Shown here: positions 51,953-60,840 of the stretch, in pieces | Position numbering within the stretch: position 1 is the stretch's first letter | Layout of the letters: every line of letters begins with the position of its first letter | Assembly (NCBI RefSeq): GCF_021245805.1 | Contig: NZ_JAJJNF010000006.1 | Location: 186,001 to 250,000 of the forward strand | Origin: Mangrovimonas futianensis | GTDB taxonomy: Bacteria; Bacteroidota; Bacteroidia; Flavobacteriales; Flavobacteriaceae | Direction: 5' to 3' | DNA length: 64,000 nt | Notes under the pieces: generated by a model | Database searches by the model: none | Told to the model about the DNA's origin: nothing | The model's input: the letters and a program-made list of their open reading frames with translations, nothing else | Program-made: the position numbers and the translations under genes

Positions 51953-52681
51953 TTATGAAAGCACAAAAGGCAACATAAATTTGAAAAAGAGGCCAATTAA
52001 GATGGCAATCCCAAAACTAATAAGAGTGCCTATTAAAATATACTCCGTAAGTTTCCTTTCCTTACTTTCTTTGAGATCACCAAACCTAAATACCGATTTG
52101 GCGGTAATCAAAAAACCTACAGCCTCCCAATGGTCAGTAATAATAAATACAAAAACCAAAAGCCGTTCTAAAATACCAATGTATTTTCCAGCATCTTGTA
52201 AAGATTCATTGCCTTTGGTCAATTTGGGAATGTCCCATTTGCTGAAAATAACCTGCATGATTATGGAAACAGGTTGTGTAAGGAATATTAAACAAGTTAA
52301 AATTAAAAGTGAAGAACTACCAATAACTTCTGTGAGTAGGGAACTTTTTAAAATTTCAGGTTTAACTATTATAAATCCAACAACTATAACTGCTATATGA
52401 AGAAGCTGATCCATGAAGAACCATTTCCTTTTGTTCTTTTTCTTTTGAAAAGAGAGTTTTAAGGCATCAATGATGCCATGAGAGAATGCGATGGAGAGTA
52501 ACAAAAGCCAAAGAGTTAAATCCCAGGTAATAAGGAATAAAAGTATAAGATGAATGGCAATATGAAGATATAAATATCTGGATTTGAGCTTATGTTTCTC
52601 TTTGTCTTTTACCCATTTTTTAGGCTGTAAAATAAAATCACCTATGATATGAGCTAACAGTAGTTTTATTAACAGAATCAT
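51953..52681 (-). CDS. DUF3307 membrane protein
   Basis: The protein has 242 residues with about six hydrophobic segments. LLLAHIIGDFILQPKKWVKDKE at the N-terminus and HGIIDALKLSFQKKK are the family signature of DUF3307. The function is unknown. Its start overlaps the stop of the SatD-type gene by 4 bp, indicating translational coupling, and the POTRA-like outer-membrane gene follows after 17 bp. Confidence 0.85.
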   Translation of the reverse strand: MILLIKLLLAHIIGDFILQPKKWVKDKEKHKLKSRYLYLHIAIHLILLFLITWDLTLWLLLLSIAFSHGIIDALKLSFQKKKNKRKWFFMDQLLHIAVIVVGFIIVKPEILKSSLLTEVIGSSSLLILTCLIFLTQPVSIIMQVIFSKWDIPKLTKGNESLQDAGKYIGILERLLVFVFIITDHWEAVGFLITAKSVFRFGDLKESKERKLTEYILIGTLISFGIAILIGLFFKFMLPFVLS

Positions 52682-53295
52682 GAGTTTAATTTACTTATTT
52701 TTTTCCGATACATTTGATCGATTTCTAAAACTTCTTCCAAATTGGCGCGTTTCATGCGTTTGCTTACGGCATCTTGGCTAATGCCAATGATTTCTGCTAG
52801 TTCTTTTTGAATTTTATTCTTGTTTTCCAAATAGAGTTTGACAATTTCCGCAGAATTGGGTGTCCAATGATCCATCGTCAATGAAATCAATTTAAAGTAT
52901 AAGTTGAGTTCTTGATCCAATTCTAAATCTGAGGTCTTGATTTTTAGGTTTAATTTATCACGTTTAAGAGTTTCTAATGTTTCGCCTGAAAATTGAAATG
53001 CTTCACCATTAGATTCCGTTACGGTTTGACCTTCAAATGACTTTTCTCCTATGCCAATAGACAATCTTACATCTAAATCCTTAATAGACTTGATGCATGC
53101 CTTTATATAAACAGCATGCTCAAAGCATTGGAAATAATCCTTGATTTCGAGTTGAAAACTATCTCCTCTATAAACTTCCCAGGTAGCCTCATTCAAAGTT
53201 ATTTGCTGTAAAGCAGCTCGCAGGGGGGATAACCAAATACTAGGGTCTTGCAGTTTGGTTGAATTGACGATATCTCCTGTTATGACTCCAATCAT
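52678..53295 (-). CDS. SatD-family protein with C-terminal HTH, putative autoregulator
   Basis: The protein has 205 residues. The N-terminus (MIGVITGDIVNSTKLQDPSIWL ... TWEVYRGDSFQLEI ... RLSIGIGEKSFEG) matches the SatD family. The last 60 residues (ELAEIIGISQDAVSKRMKRANLEEVLEIDQMY) form a helix-turn-helix. SatD function is not established. As first gene of the operon it is preceded by three ATTCC-N8-GGAAT dyads at 28-bp steps in its own promoter, so binding by its HTH is the direct prediction. SatD with DUF3307 is a pairing known to occur in other genomes, to my knowledge. Confidence 0.8.
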   Translation of the reverse strand: MIGVITGDIVNSTKLQDPSIWLSPLRAALQQITLNEATWEVYRGDSFQLEIKDYFQCFEHAVYIKACIKSIKDLDVRLSIGIGEKSFEGQTVTESNGEAFQFSGETLETLKRDKLNLKIKTSDLELDQELNLYFKLISLTMDHWTPNSAEIVKLYLENKNKIQKELAEIIGISQDAVSKRMKRANLEEVLEIDQMYRKKISKLNS

Positions 53296-53300
53296 CCTAC

Positions 53301-53374
53301 ATTCCTTTTTTGTGGAATAATCAAATATATTCCTTTTTTATGGAATAATCAAATATATTCCTTTATTTAGGAAT
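53301..53374 (-). promoter_or_regulatory. Triple 28-bp operator array with embedded promoter of the satD operon
   Basis: Units at 53301-53328 and 53329-53356 are 27/28 identical, and a third dyad lies at 53357-53374. Each carries ATTCC-N8-GGAAT (53301-53318, 53329-53346, 53357-53374). Between the dyads the minus strand reads TATATTTG (53329-53322 and 53357-53350), a TAnnTTTG -7 box. The TTG of the distal copy (53352-53350) lies 20 nt upstream of the proximal -7 box, a correct -33 spacing. Thus the repeat period makes the promoter, flanked by dyads on both sides, ending 6 bp before the ATG at 53295. Confidence 0.75.
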
Positions 53375-53387
53375 GTGGTTCGGGAGT

Positions 53388-53942
53388 TTAGCCCTTCAAA
53401 TCGATCTTAATATTATAGCCTTTAAGATGATCTAAGTAATTGTTTAAAGAGAAAGATTCGCTGTTAAATTCTTCAGTACGATGTTTTTTCGTTTCTTTTC
53501 TTTTTATGGCTTTTAAGAATCTTTTGATTTCATTTTCATCATTCAATATGAGTCCTGGAACCTTTATGGTGTTGCCGTGATCATCTTTAGCTACCATGGT
53601 AAAGTAGGAGGAGTTGCAATGTTTCACCTCCCCAGTTCTAATATTTTCAGACTCTACCCTAATTCCTACAACCATAGAAGTCTTCCCAACAAAATTTAAA
53701 GAAGCTTTCATGGTCACCAATTCACCTATTTCAATCGGATTTAAGAAATCTACAGTATCTACGGAAGCAGTTACACAATAAGTTTCAGAATGCTTGGAGG
53801 CGCAAGCAAATGCAATTTGGTCCATTAAATTTAAAATGTATCCACCATGAATTTTTCCTCCAAAATTGGAATGAGATGGTTGCATCAGCTCAGAAATGGA
53901 AATTTTTGAGGAATCTACTGTCTTAAAATCGTGTTTACTCAT
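53388..53942 (-). CDS. Hotdog-fold acyl-CoA thioesterase
   Basis: The protein has 184 residues. QPSHSNFGGKIHGGYILNLMDQIAFACAS is the hotdog active-site region (Asn-His, HGG, Asp in LMD), followed by SVDTVDFLNPIEIGELVTM. This is the BACH/YciA-like acyl-CoA hydrolase family. It overlaps the end of the rmuC gene by 8 bp, so it is probably co-transcribed. The C-terminal 60 residues are lysine-rich and not part of the core. Confidence 0.9.
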   Translation of the reverse strand: MSKHDFKTVDSSKISISELMQPSHSNFGGKIHGGYILNLMDQIAFACASKHSETYCVTASVDTVDFLNPIEIGELVTMKASLNFVGKTSMVVGIRVESENIRTGEVKHCNSSYFTMVAKDDHGNTIKVPGLILNDENEIKRFLKAIKRKETKKHRTEEFNSESFSLNNYLDHLKGYNIKIDLKG

Positions 53943-55254
53943 CGTCTTCTTCGGCTCTTTTTAGTAAGTTTTCGTTTAAATTTTTACTGGCCTTGGCTCC
54001 TAATTTTTTCAATTTTTCTACACGCCTAATCAAATTTCCTCTTCCAGTTAATTTTTTCATGGCACCTTCATACGAAGTTTGCACTGTACCTATTTGCTTA
54101 CCAACCTTAATCAATTCATCGGTTAAATTAGTGAAGCTATCATAGAGGTTTCCTGCTTCGGTTGCTATTTCCAGAGCGTTCTGTCTTTGTCTATCATTTT
54201 GCCATAGGTTGTCAACCAAGCGCAATGCAGCCAAAAGGGTAGCAGGCGTCACTATGATGACTTGACGATCAAATGCTTGTTCATACAAATTGGGTTCATG
54301 GGCAGAAGCAATGGCAAAAGCAGGTTCAATAGGGATGAACATAAATACCGTATCGGGGCTTTCCTCAATTAAATATTGATAGTTTTTGGCGCTTAACTGT
54401 TCTACGTGCCTTTTTATGGAAGCTATATGTTGTTTTAAATGCACTTGTTTTTGCTCTTCATCTTCTTCAGAAACAAAGCGTTCAAAATGAACTAGTGATA
54501 CTTTACTATCAATAATCATTTTCTTGCCATCGGGTAGGTGAATCAAGACATCGGTTTGTAGACGTTTGCCATCTTCTGTATTGTGGCTATCTTGAACCGT
54601 ATATTCCCGGTCTTTCTCAAGACCTGATTTTTCAAGAATTCGTGTTAGAATTAATTCGCCCCAATTCCCTTGCATTTTGCTGTCGCCTTTAAGAGCCTTT
54701 GTCAAATTATCAGCGTCCTTGCTCATTTGTTGATTTAATTCGGCCAAGGTTTTTATTTGCTCCTTTAATTCGCTATGGCGCCCAATACTTTCCTTGTTTG
54801 TATCCTCAACTCGTTTTTCAAATCCCTTTATTTTTTCTTGTAATGGATTAAGAAGTACTTCTAGATGTTCTTTATTTTGTTTGGTGAATTTTGAAGATTT
54901 TTCATCCAATATTTTATTGGCTAAATTCTCAAACTCTTTGGTGAATTTCTCTTGTAACTTTTCAACCTCTTGTTTTTGCTCTTGGTTTTTTTGTTGCAGA
55001 TTTTCAAATTCTGTTTGTTTTCTAGTCAATTCAGAATTGAGATGATCCTTTTCAGCTCTTATCGATTCACGGTCTTCTTCTATACGTTGAATGGTTTCTT
55101 TGAGGTCTAAGATATTCTGCTGAAGTAAATTTTGACGTTCTTCAAGCGTACTAATATCTCCTTTGGATTTTAGTTTGCTGATTGTAATTCCGAGGTAAGT
55201 TCCAATTCCGCCGCCTATTAGAATGGAAATAATAGCAATAATGACTTCGTTCAT
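53935..55254 (-). CDS. rmuC: RmuC-type DNA recombination protein
   Basis: The protein has 439 residues. An N-terminal transmembrane anchor (VIIAIISILIGGGIGTYLGI) is followed by a long coiled coil (about 30-180), then the RmuC core: MQGNWGELILTRILEKSGL, LQTDVLIHLPDGKKMIIDSKVSL, DTVFMFIPIEPAF, VTPATLLAALRLVDNLW. RmuC limits rearrangements; the core has a nuclease-like fold. It is the first gene of a two-gene unit with the thioesterase. Confidence 0.92.
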   Translation of the reverse strand: MNEVIIAIISILIGGGIGTYLGITISKLKSKGDISTLEERQNLLQQNILDLKETIQRIEEDRESIRAEKDHLNSELTRKQTEFENLQQKNQEQKQEVEKLQEKFTKEFENLANKILDEKSSKFTKQNKEHLEVLLNPLQEKIKGFEKRVEDTNKESIGRHSELKEQIKTLAELNQQMSKDADNLTKALKGDSKMQGNWGELILTRILEKSGLEKDREYTVQDSHNTEDGKRLQTDVLIHLPDGKKMIIDSKVSLVHFERFVSEEDEEQKQVHLKQHIASIKRHVEQLSAKNYQYLIEESPDTVFMFIPIEPAFAIASAHEPNLYEQAFDRQVIIVTPATLLAALRLVDNLWQNDRQRQNALEIATEAGNLYDSFTNLTDELIKVGKQIGTVQTSYEGAMKKLTGRGNLIRRVEKLKKLGAKASKNLNENLLKRAEEDDE

Positions 55255-55330
55255 TTATTTTTTGGAGTTTATTCAAAGATAAATGATAAGTAGTAAATGA
55301 GGAAATCTATCAATCTACTGATTTAACTTT

Positions 55331-57058
55331 TTAATAGATGGAACTTTGAACATCGATATCTGCATATTTCCAAGCTAAATCATACTCGGTTTTTACTTTT
55401 TGAGCTTCGTTGGTCTTTCCTTGAGCAACCAAACTTTGATGCAAACCCATCAAGGACCATCCGTTTTGACGAAGATTTTCTAAATCTTTTTTGTAAACGG
55501 CTTCCGCTTCAGCATATTTTTGAGCCTTAAGTAGAACAGCTCCTAAATTTTGTCTTGGAGGAATGTGCCAGGCAGAAGGTTCGTTATAAATAAGATGATC
55601 TTCAATATCTACAGCCTTTTCCAAATGGGAAATAGCTTTTTCAATATCATTTCTTTTTGCAGCCATCTCTCCTGCAACAATTTCATAGGCTAATCTAGCC
55701 AAGGTATTACCATTGTCAAATCCTGTAGCCATATTGGTTTCCATATCAGGATCTGTGGTGTAAAATTTAATGGCATCCAATTCTTCTTGAGCTTCTTTTA
55801 AATTGCTTTTTCTGGTAAAGGCAATACCGCGTGCATAATGCCAAATAAGTTTTAAATGTTTCAAATCATCATTGGGCTTGGGATAGGTAAGGATGTCATT
55901 CCATTTGCCAAATCGGGTATAGGCCAAAAGTGGTGTAGAAGCAAAGTTTTGTAAAAAATGAAGGTCTTTCATTTCTCCCATAGGTACCTTTTCGGCTGTT
56001 TTTTTGGCTGCTTCTATAGCGGTTTTACTGTCGCCCAATAAACTGGAAGCAGACCATAAAAAATGAATGTTATGGGGGTAATAACCTAAAGGGTACATGC
56101 CTTGAGAATAACATTGGGATATATAATCCTCATCAGCTAGGATGGCTTTTTGATTAGCCTCAACAGCATCTTTATACCTTCCAACCCTAATGAAAATGTG
56201 TGAAGGCATATGCACAATATGACCAGCGGCGGGCATGAGGGTAGCCAATTTTTCAGCACTTGGAACTGCCAAATCTGGATTGGGAAGTTCAACCATATGA
56301 ATATAATAATGGTGGGCACCAGGATTATTTACATCCATTTCTATTGCTTTTTCAAGTGCTTTTTTAGCTTCTGGGATATTGGGAGATGGGTTTCCATCTT
56401 TATCCCAATAATTCCAAGGAACTGTGTTCATAACGGAAGCGGCATATAAGGTTAACACATCGGGGTCCTTGTCATATTTTTTAGCCACTTTTGTCATAGC
56501 CTCCATATAACTTAAGTTCAATTCGGGGGTTTCCCTTGATAAATCCTCAGAATATCTGTGTGCTAAAGCTTGAATTAAATCGGTTTCTTTTTTTGAAGTC
56601 CCTTCCAAATGAGACAGTGCTTTTTGGATGGCTTCGTTGTAAGATTTTTTTCTTTCATCATCCGGTGCGGGGTCATTAATGTTAGGCCCTAAAACATAGG
56701 CTTGCCCCCAATAAGCCATGGCTAAATTGGGATCTAATCTAGACGCTTCCATAAATGACCTATGAGCTTCTGCATGGTTGAATCCATAAGTTAGTCTTAG
56801 TCCTTGATCAAAGAACTTTTGAGCTAATGGATTTTTGGTACTTACTTTAAAACTATGGGAGCCAATATTATCGAAAAGAGGAGCAATTTGTTTGGTTGTA
56901 TCCACATCGGCCAATAGAAATTTTGTTGATGTACAACTAATGGGATTCATTCCAGCTTTTTTGGAGTAATCAAATTCAGATACCTTTTTTTCCAATGGAA
57001 AAATGAACAATGTGATTGTAAAAAGGGAAAAGATTAAAAAGTCTAACTTGGTTTTCAT
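55331..57058 (-). CDS. TPR protein with conserved histidine-rich motifs
   Basis: The protein has 575 residues: an N-terminal membrane/signal segment (FLIFSLFTITLFIFPL), then many TPR repeats (for example FNHAEAHRSFMEASRLDPNLAMAYWG, VEANQKAILADEDYI and KYAEAEAVYKKDLENL). GAHHYYIHMVE and PAAGHIVHMPSHIFIRVGRY are strongly histidine-rich and look like family signatures; metal binding is possible but unproven. The family is widespread and uncharacterised. It lies between rmuC and the B12 locus with no operon evidence. Confidence 0.8.
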   Translation of the reverse strand: MKTKLDFLIFSLFTITLFIFPLEKKVSEFDYSKKAGMNPISCTSTKFLLADVDTTKQIAPLFDNIGSHSFKVSTKNPLAQKFFDQGLRLTYGFNHAEAHRSFMEASRLDPNLAMAYWGQAYVLGPNINDPAPDDERKKSYNEAIQKALSHLEGTSKKETDLIQALAHRYSEDLSRETPELNLSYMEAMTKVAKKYDKDPDVLTLYAASVMNTVPWNYWDKDGNPSPNIPEAKKALEKAIEMDVNNPGAHHYYIHMVELPNPDLAVPSAEKLATLMPAAGHIVHMPSHIFIRVGRYKDAVEANQKAILADEDYISQCYSQGMYPLGYYPHNIHFLWSASSLLGDSKTAIEAAKKTAEKVPMGEMKDLHFLQNFASTPLLAYTRFGKWNDILTYPKPNDDLKHLKLIWHYARGIAFTRKSNLKEAQEELDAIKFYTTDPDMETNMATGFDNGNTLARLAYEIVAGEMAAKRNDIEKAISHLEKAVDIEDHLIYNEPSAWHIPPRQNLGAVLLKAQKYAEAEAVYKKDLENLRQNGWSLMGLHQSLVAQGKTNEAQKVKTEYDLAWKYADIDVQSSIY

Positions 57059-57172
57059 GATTCTAGGTTTTGTTAGTTATAACCAATCAAAAAGCACTAG
57101 TTCATGGTGTTGAAGGTAAGGAGCTGTTTATTAGACTCTTAAATATAATGAATTTTTATTCCTGTAGCAATT

Positions 57173-57967
57173 TTATTTATTAACCCTAAAGCTGCCTGTT
57201 TGGTTGTCAAATTTAATAAGGTCCTCAGGGAAAAGACTTTCAAAAATTCCTTTCGTAATTAAATTGCAAGGGGAATCAGAGTAAACACTGTCTTTGATCA
57301 TTACGATTAATTTATCACATAATTGAATGGCCAAATCAATTTCATGGGAGGAAAATAGAATGGTTTTTCCTGTTTCCTTGGTCAGGTTTTGAAGTAATTT
57401 TAAAATGTACGCCTTGTGGTACATGTCCAGATGAGTAGTTGGTTCATCCAAAACGATGAGGTCGGTATCTTGAGCCAAGGCTCTTGAGATCATGGCCTTT
57501 TGAAGTTGACCATCGCTCAATTCATAACACTTCTTGTCTTTTAAGGAAACAATGTTGGTGGAAGCCATGGCTTGATGGATGATGTCTAGATCTTGAGTAG
57601 ATAGGCTTCCAATCCAGTTGGTATAGGGTTGTCTTCCTAGCGCGATTAATTCAAAAACCGATAAGTTTTTGGACGCCATTTTTTCAGTCAATACTAGACT
57701 CAAGGTTTGTGCTAATTGAAGGTTGGTAAAAGATTCAATATGCTTTCCATTCAATAGAATATGTCCTTCTATAGGATTTTGTACCTGAGTTAGTGTTCGT
57801 AACAAGGTTGATTTTCCAATGCCATTTGCTCCAACCAATCCAACCAATTGTCCCTTTTCTAACGAGATATTAATATTGGAAGCAATAACATTGGTCCCCT
57901 TTTTGGATTCATATCCAATAGAAAGATTTTCTGTCTTTAAAATGATATCTTTTTTAGCCTTAATCAT
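57173..57967 (-). CDS. btuD: ABC transporter ATPase of the cobalamin importer
   Basis: The protein has 264 residues of the FecE/BtuD type. Walker A is GANGIGKST (near 43), the signature is ELSDGQLQKAMISRAL (ABC LSGGQ with D) and Walker B is TDLIVLDEPTTHLDM. It energises the periplasmic-binding-protein-dependent import by BtuC. The stop of the preceding unknown lipoprotein gene overlaps its start by 4 bp, so it is in the btuF-btuC-lipoprotein-btuD operon. Confidence 0.85.
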   Translation of the reverse strand: MIKAKKDIILKTENLSIGYESKKGTNVIASNINISLEKGQLVGLVGANGIGKSTLLRTLTQVQNPIEGHILLNGKHIESFTNLQLAQTLSLVLTEKMASKNLSVFELIALGRQPYTNWIGSLSTQDLDIIHQAMASTNIVSLKDKKCYELSDGQLQKAMISRALAQDTDLIVLDEPTTHLDMYHKAYILKLLQNLTKETGKTILFSSHEIDLAIQLCDKLIVMIKDSVYSDSPCNLITKGIFESLFPEDLIKFDNQTGSFRVNK

Positions 57968-58599
57968 TCCAATAAAAATTGTTCTTTAATCTTTCTTTGC
58001 CTTTCTAATATTTTCTTTCTGAGATTTTCATCTCTTAAATTATCATCAACCAGAGAAATATAATACAAGGAAATTATCACTTGATTGTTGAAGTCTTGAT
58101 AGTTTATAGCTTCAAAATTTTTTGCAACGTAGTTTGCAAAATAAAAATCATAAAATTCTCCACTCAACTCAAAACGGGGGAACAAAACTTTAGCAAATTT
58201 ATTATTCAAACTAAGATCTTGAAAGTAGGCATAAAAACTGCTTGGAATTCTTGGAGCCATCAATTCGTAAGGGTTGTCTTTACTCACAAAATGAACCATC
58301 CAAATGTCTTTAAAAGTTTTTGGGATGTTTTGATATAGTTGTTTTTGTTTTTGATAATCAATTTGATTAATTAAGGTATCAATACCATTCAAATATACTA
58401 GTTTAAACATATCCTTGAAAGATGTTTCAAAATTTTCAGGATTGCTTTTCAGGTATTCTTTAGTGAAAAAACTAGTTAGCTTATTTAAATCCTTAATCTG
58501 TCTGTTGCTAAAATGATTTTCAAGTTCAATTGTACTTCTGTTCCTAGTACACGAAACCAAAAATATGGAAAATATTAAAGTAGCAAGATAGGTTTTCAT
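57964..58599 (-). CDS. Unrecognised lipoprotein in the cobalamin importer operon
   Basis: The protein has 211 residues: lipoprotein signal MKTYLATLIFSIFLVSC (lipobox cysteine near 17), followed by TRNRSTIELENHF. The rest is helical and aromatic-rich (FKDIWMVHFVSKDNPYELMAPRIPSSFYAYFQ, ELSGEFYDFYFANYVAKNFEAINY). No domain was recognised. It is coupled to btuD by a 4-bp overlap and follows btuC by 16 bp. A role in B12 uptake (periplasmic adaptor, or substrate or complex stabiliser) is inferred from position alone. Confidence 0.72.
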   Translation of the reverse strand: MKTYLATLIFSIFLVSCTRNRSTIELENHFSNRQIKDLNKLTSFFTKEYLKSNPENFETSFKDMFKLVYLNGIDTLINQIDYQKQKQLYQNIPKTFKDIWMVHFVSKDNPYELMAPRIPSSFYAYFQDLSLNNKFAKVLFPRFELSGEFYDFYFANYVAKNFEAINYQDFNNQVIISLYYISLVDDNLRDENLRKKILERQRKIKEQFLLE

Positions 58600-58615
58600 A
58601 GCATTAATATAGAAC

Positions 58616-59644
58616 TTAAAAAACCATTTTACGTTTTCTTACTAGTAACCAAATAACCACCGGGGCCCCAATAATTGAGGTAATGGCATTGATAGGTAAG
58701 GTGTAATCACTATTGGGTAGTTGGGCAATACTATCGCAAATAAGCATCAATATTCCACCAAAAAGAAAAACGGCAGGAAGTAAGACTTTATGATTTGCTG
58801 TTGTAAAAATCTGTCTTGTTAAATGTGGAATAGCTAATCCGATAAAAGCAATCGGTCCGGCAAATGCTGTTATAGTTCCAGCCAAAAAGCTGGTTGCGAG
58901 AATGATAATCAATCGACTTCTTTTCATATTGAGTCCTAGACTCTTGGCGTAGTTTTCTCCTAAAAGAAGTGTGTTTAAAGCTTTTATGGACAGAATACTT
59001 AGGAAGATTCCAAAAATGTAAATGATAAAGAAAATGGCTAATTCTCTCCAAGATAGATTTCCAAGACTTCCAAATCCCCAAAAAATATACTGCTGCAGTT
59101 TTTGGGCCGAACTAAAATAGGAAAGGACACTTACAACCGCAGAGGTAATACTTCCAAACATCAACCCGATAATAAGTATGGCCATAGTATCCCTAACTTT
59201 GGAGGAAACAGCCAATACGGCCAATAAAACCAAAAAACTCCCCAAACTTGCCGCAACAACCAAACTCCACTTTGAGATGAGCATCCCTGTTAAGAAACCT
59301 CCAGAGACTCCTGCTCCCAAGATAATGATAGCAACTCCCAAACTTGCTCCTGAACTGATTCCCAGTACAAAAGGACCAGCTAACGGATTTCTAAATAGTG
59401 TTTGCATGAGAAGACCAGAAATTCCCAGTCCAGATCCAACTAATATGGCAGTTAAGGCTTTTGGAAGTCTATAATTTAAAATGATATAAGACCAAGATTC
59501 ATTAGCAATACTTCCAAACAGGCCTTTAAAAACATCTGGTATAGGAATGTAAACAGATCCTAGACTGATGTTTCCCAAAAAACAGACTATCAGCAGAAAG
59601 GATAGCAGTACAAAAGGAAGTTTATATGACTTTGAATCTGACAA
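58616..59644 (-). CDS. btuC: FecCD-family permease of the cobalamin importer (TTG start)
   Basis: The protein has 342 residues with about nine or ten transmembrane segments and the FecCD signature GLLMQTLFRNPLAGPFVLGISSGASLG, then GPIAFIGLAIPHLTRQIF. The start is the TTG at 59642-59644; an in-frame stop lies upstream and the next ATG would delete the first helix. It begins 1 bp after the btuF stop, so the two are translationally close. Confidence 0.9.
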   Translation of the reverse strand: MSDSKSYKLPFVLLSFLLIVCFLGNISLGSVYIPIPDVFKGLFGSIANESWSYIILNYRLPKALTAILVGSGLGISGLLMQTLFRNPLAGPFVLGISSGASLGVAIIILGAGVSGGFLTGMLISKWSLVVAASLGSFLVLLAVLAVSSKVRDTMAILIIGLMFGSITSAVVSVLSYFSSAQKLQQYIFWGFGSLGNLSWRELAIFFIIYIFGIFLSILSIKALNTLLLGENYAKSLGLNMKRSRLIIILATSFLAGTITAFAGPIAFIGLAIPHLTRQIFTTANHKVLLPAVFLFGGILMLICDSIAQLPNSDYTLPINAITSIIGAPVVIWLLVRKRKMVF

Positions 59645-59645
59645 A

Positions 59646-60818
59646 TTATTTCAATTTTTTAAAAAAATGAGGTTGGTAATCTATCAACATATCTGGATGG
59701 CAAATTTTTATAATATCCTTTAATACCAAATCAGGTCTGGCAAATCCTTCTTCGTAATAGGTGACGCCCCCTGTTGGTCCCAATGTATTGGCAAAGGAGT
59801 AAATGGTATTATTCTGAAAAGCCTTGAACTGGGTGTAGTGCTCATTGGCATTTTTTAGAGCTTCCATAGAATTGTAATATGATGGACTTAACCAGATGTC
59901 TGCATTCTGAGCTTTTGAGAAAACAGCCTCAAAGCTTAAGGCCAAACTTCCTGCACTGGAAACTTCACTCCAAAGATAATCCACATTGGCATCCTTCATA
60001 AGTTGAGCTTCGGGGCTAGTGCCACTTGGTAGGTACCACACATCTTTTTCCAAAGCGCCACTTAAAATAGTGGGTCTGTTTTTAATATTGGATGCTAAGG
60101 TTTTAGCCTTATAATACTCCGATTTTATTTTGTTAAAAATCGAGTCTGCCATGGCTTCCTTTTGATATAAAGCTCCAAAAAACTTGATCCATTCTGCTTT
60201 TGCCAAAGGGGAGGTTTCTATCCAATCACCATTGTAAATAACCGGAATCCCTGATTTTTTTATCGTTTCAAATGTGCGATTATTGCCATCAATTCCAAAT
60301 CCTACAACCACTTCAGGCCTTAGCTCCAATAGGACTTCGGTATTGATGCCTTCATTTTTGCCCAATTCTCTAATCATTCCTTCATCAATTCGTTTTCTGG
60401 TATTTATTGATGAAATATAGGTAGATCCAGGAAAACCAACTAAAGACTCAACTTCATCCAATAATTCTAGAGAAGGAATATGGGTCGTGGAGGTAACCAC
60501 TATTTTTTTTATGGGAGTGGTCAGGATGGCATCATATTCATCCTTGTTTAAGGTAATGGTAGCAAGGTTTTCTTCAGGGATTAAGGCATATTTATAGGAC
60601 TGCTCAGCCTTGGGCCACGGATTGTATATTTCCAACACTTTATATTGCTCATAATTTTTGATTTGAAACCCTATAGCAAAACTTAAGCTGTCTACTGTTT
60701 CATTTTTAAGAGGTTCTATTTTTTCTGCTTTCTTGTCTTCCTTGCAACTCCAAAAAATGGAAATAAATAGTAAAAGGATAGGTAACCTAAGTGACAGATA
60801 AATTCTTGATCTTATCAT
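59646..60818 (-). CDS. btuF: Cobalamin/iron-type periplasmic binding lipoprotein
   Basis: The protein has 390 residues. Lipobox LLFISIFWSC (cysteine near 25) precedes a TroA/BtuF-like fold: TTHIPSLELLDEVESLVGFPG, RPEVVVGFGID, SGIPVIYNGDWIETSPLAKAEWIKFFG and the C-terminal RPDLVLKDIIKICHPDML. It would deliver B12 or a related corrinoid to BtuC. Specificity is inferred from the adjacent cobalamin riboswitch and TonB receptor. The start is 23 bp from the divergent 35-codon ORF. Confidence 0.88.
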   Translation of the reverse strand: MIRSRIYLSLRLPILLLFISIFWSCKEDKKAEKIEPLKNETVDSLSFAIGFQIKNYEQYKVLEIYNPWPKAEQSYKYALIPEENLATITLNKDEYDAILTTPIKKIVVTSTTHIPSLELLDEVESLVGFPGSTYISSINTRKRIDEGMIRELGKNEGINTEVLLELRPEVVVGFGIDGNNRTFETIKKSGIPVIYNGDWIETSPLAKAEWIKFFGALYQKEAMADSIFNKIKSEYYKAKTLASNIKNRPTILSGALEKDVWYLPSGTSPEAQLMKDANVDYLWSEVSSAGSLALSFEAVFSKAQNADIWLSPSYYNSMEALKNANEHYTQFKAFQNNTIYSFANTLGPTGGVTYYEEGFARPDLVLKDIIKICHPDMLIDYQPHFFKKLK

Positions 60819-60840
60819 AAGTTTGTTTAAACTTTAAGTT

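Noticed and set aside
53301..53374. 28-bp repeats as a mini CRISPR array
   Set aside because: The units are directly adjacent without spacers and each contains a promoter box and dyad, so they are operators.
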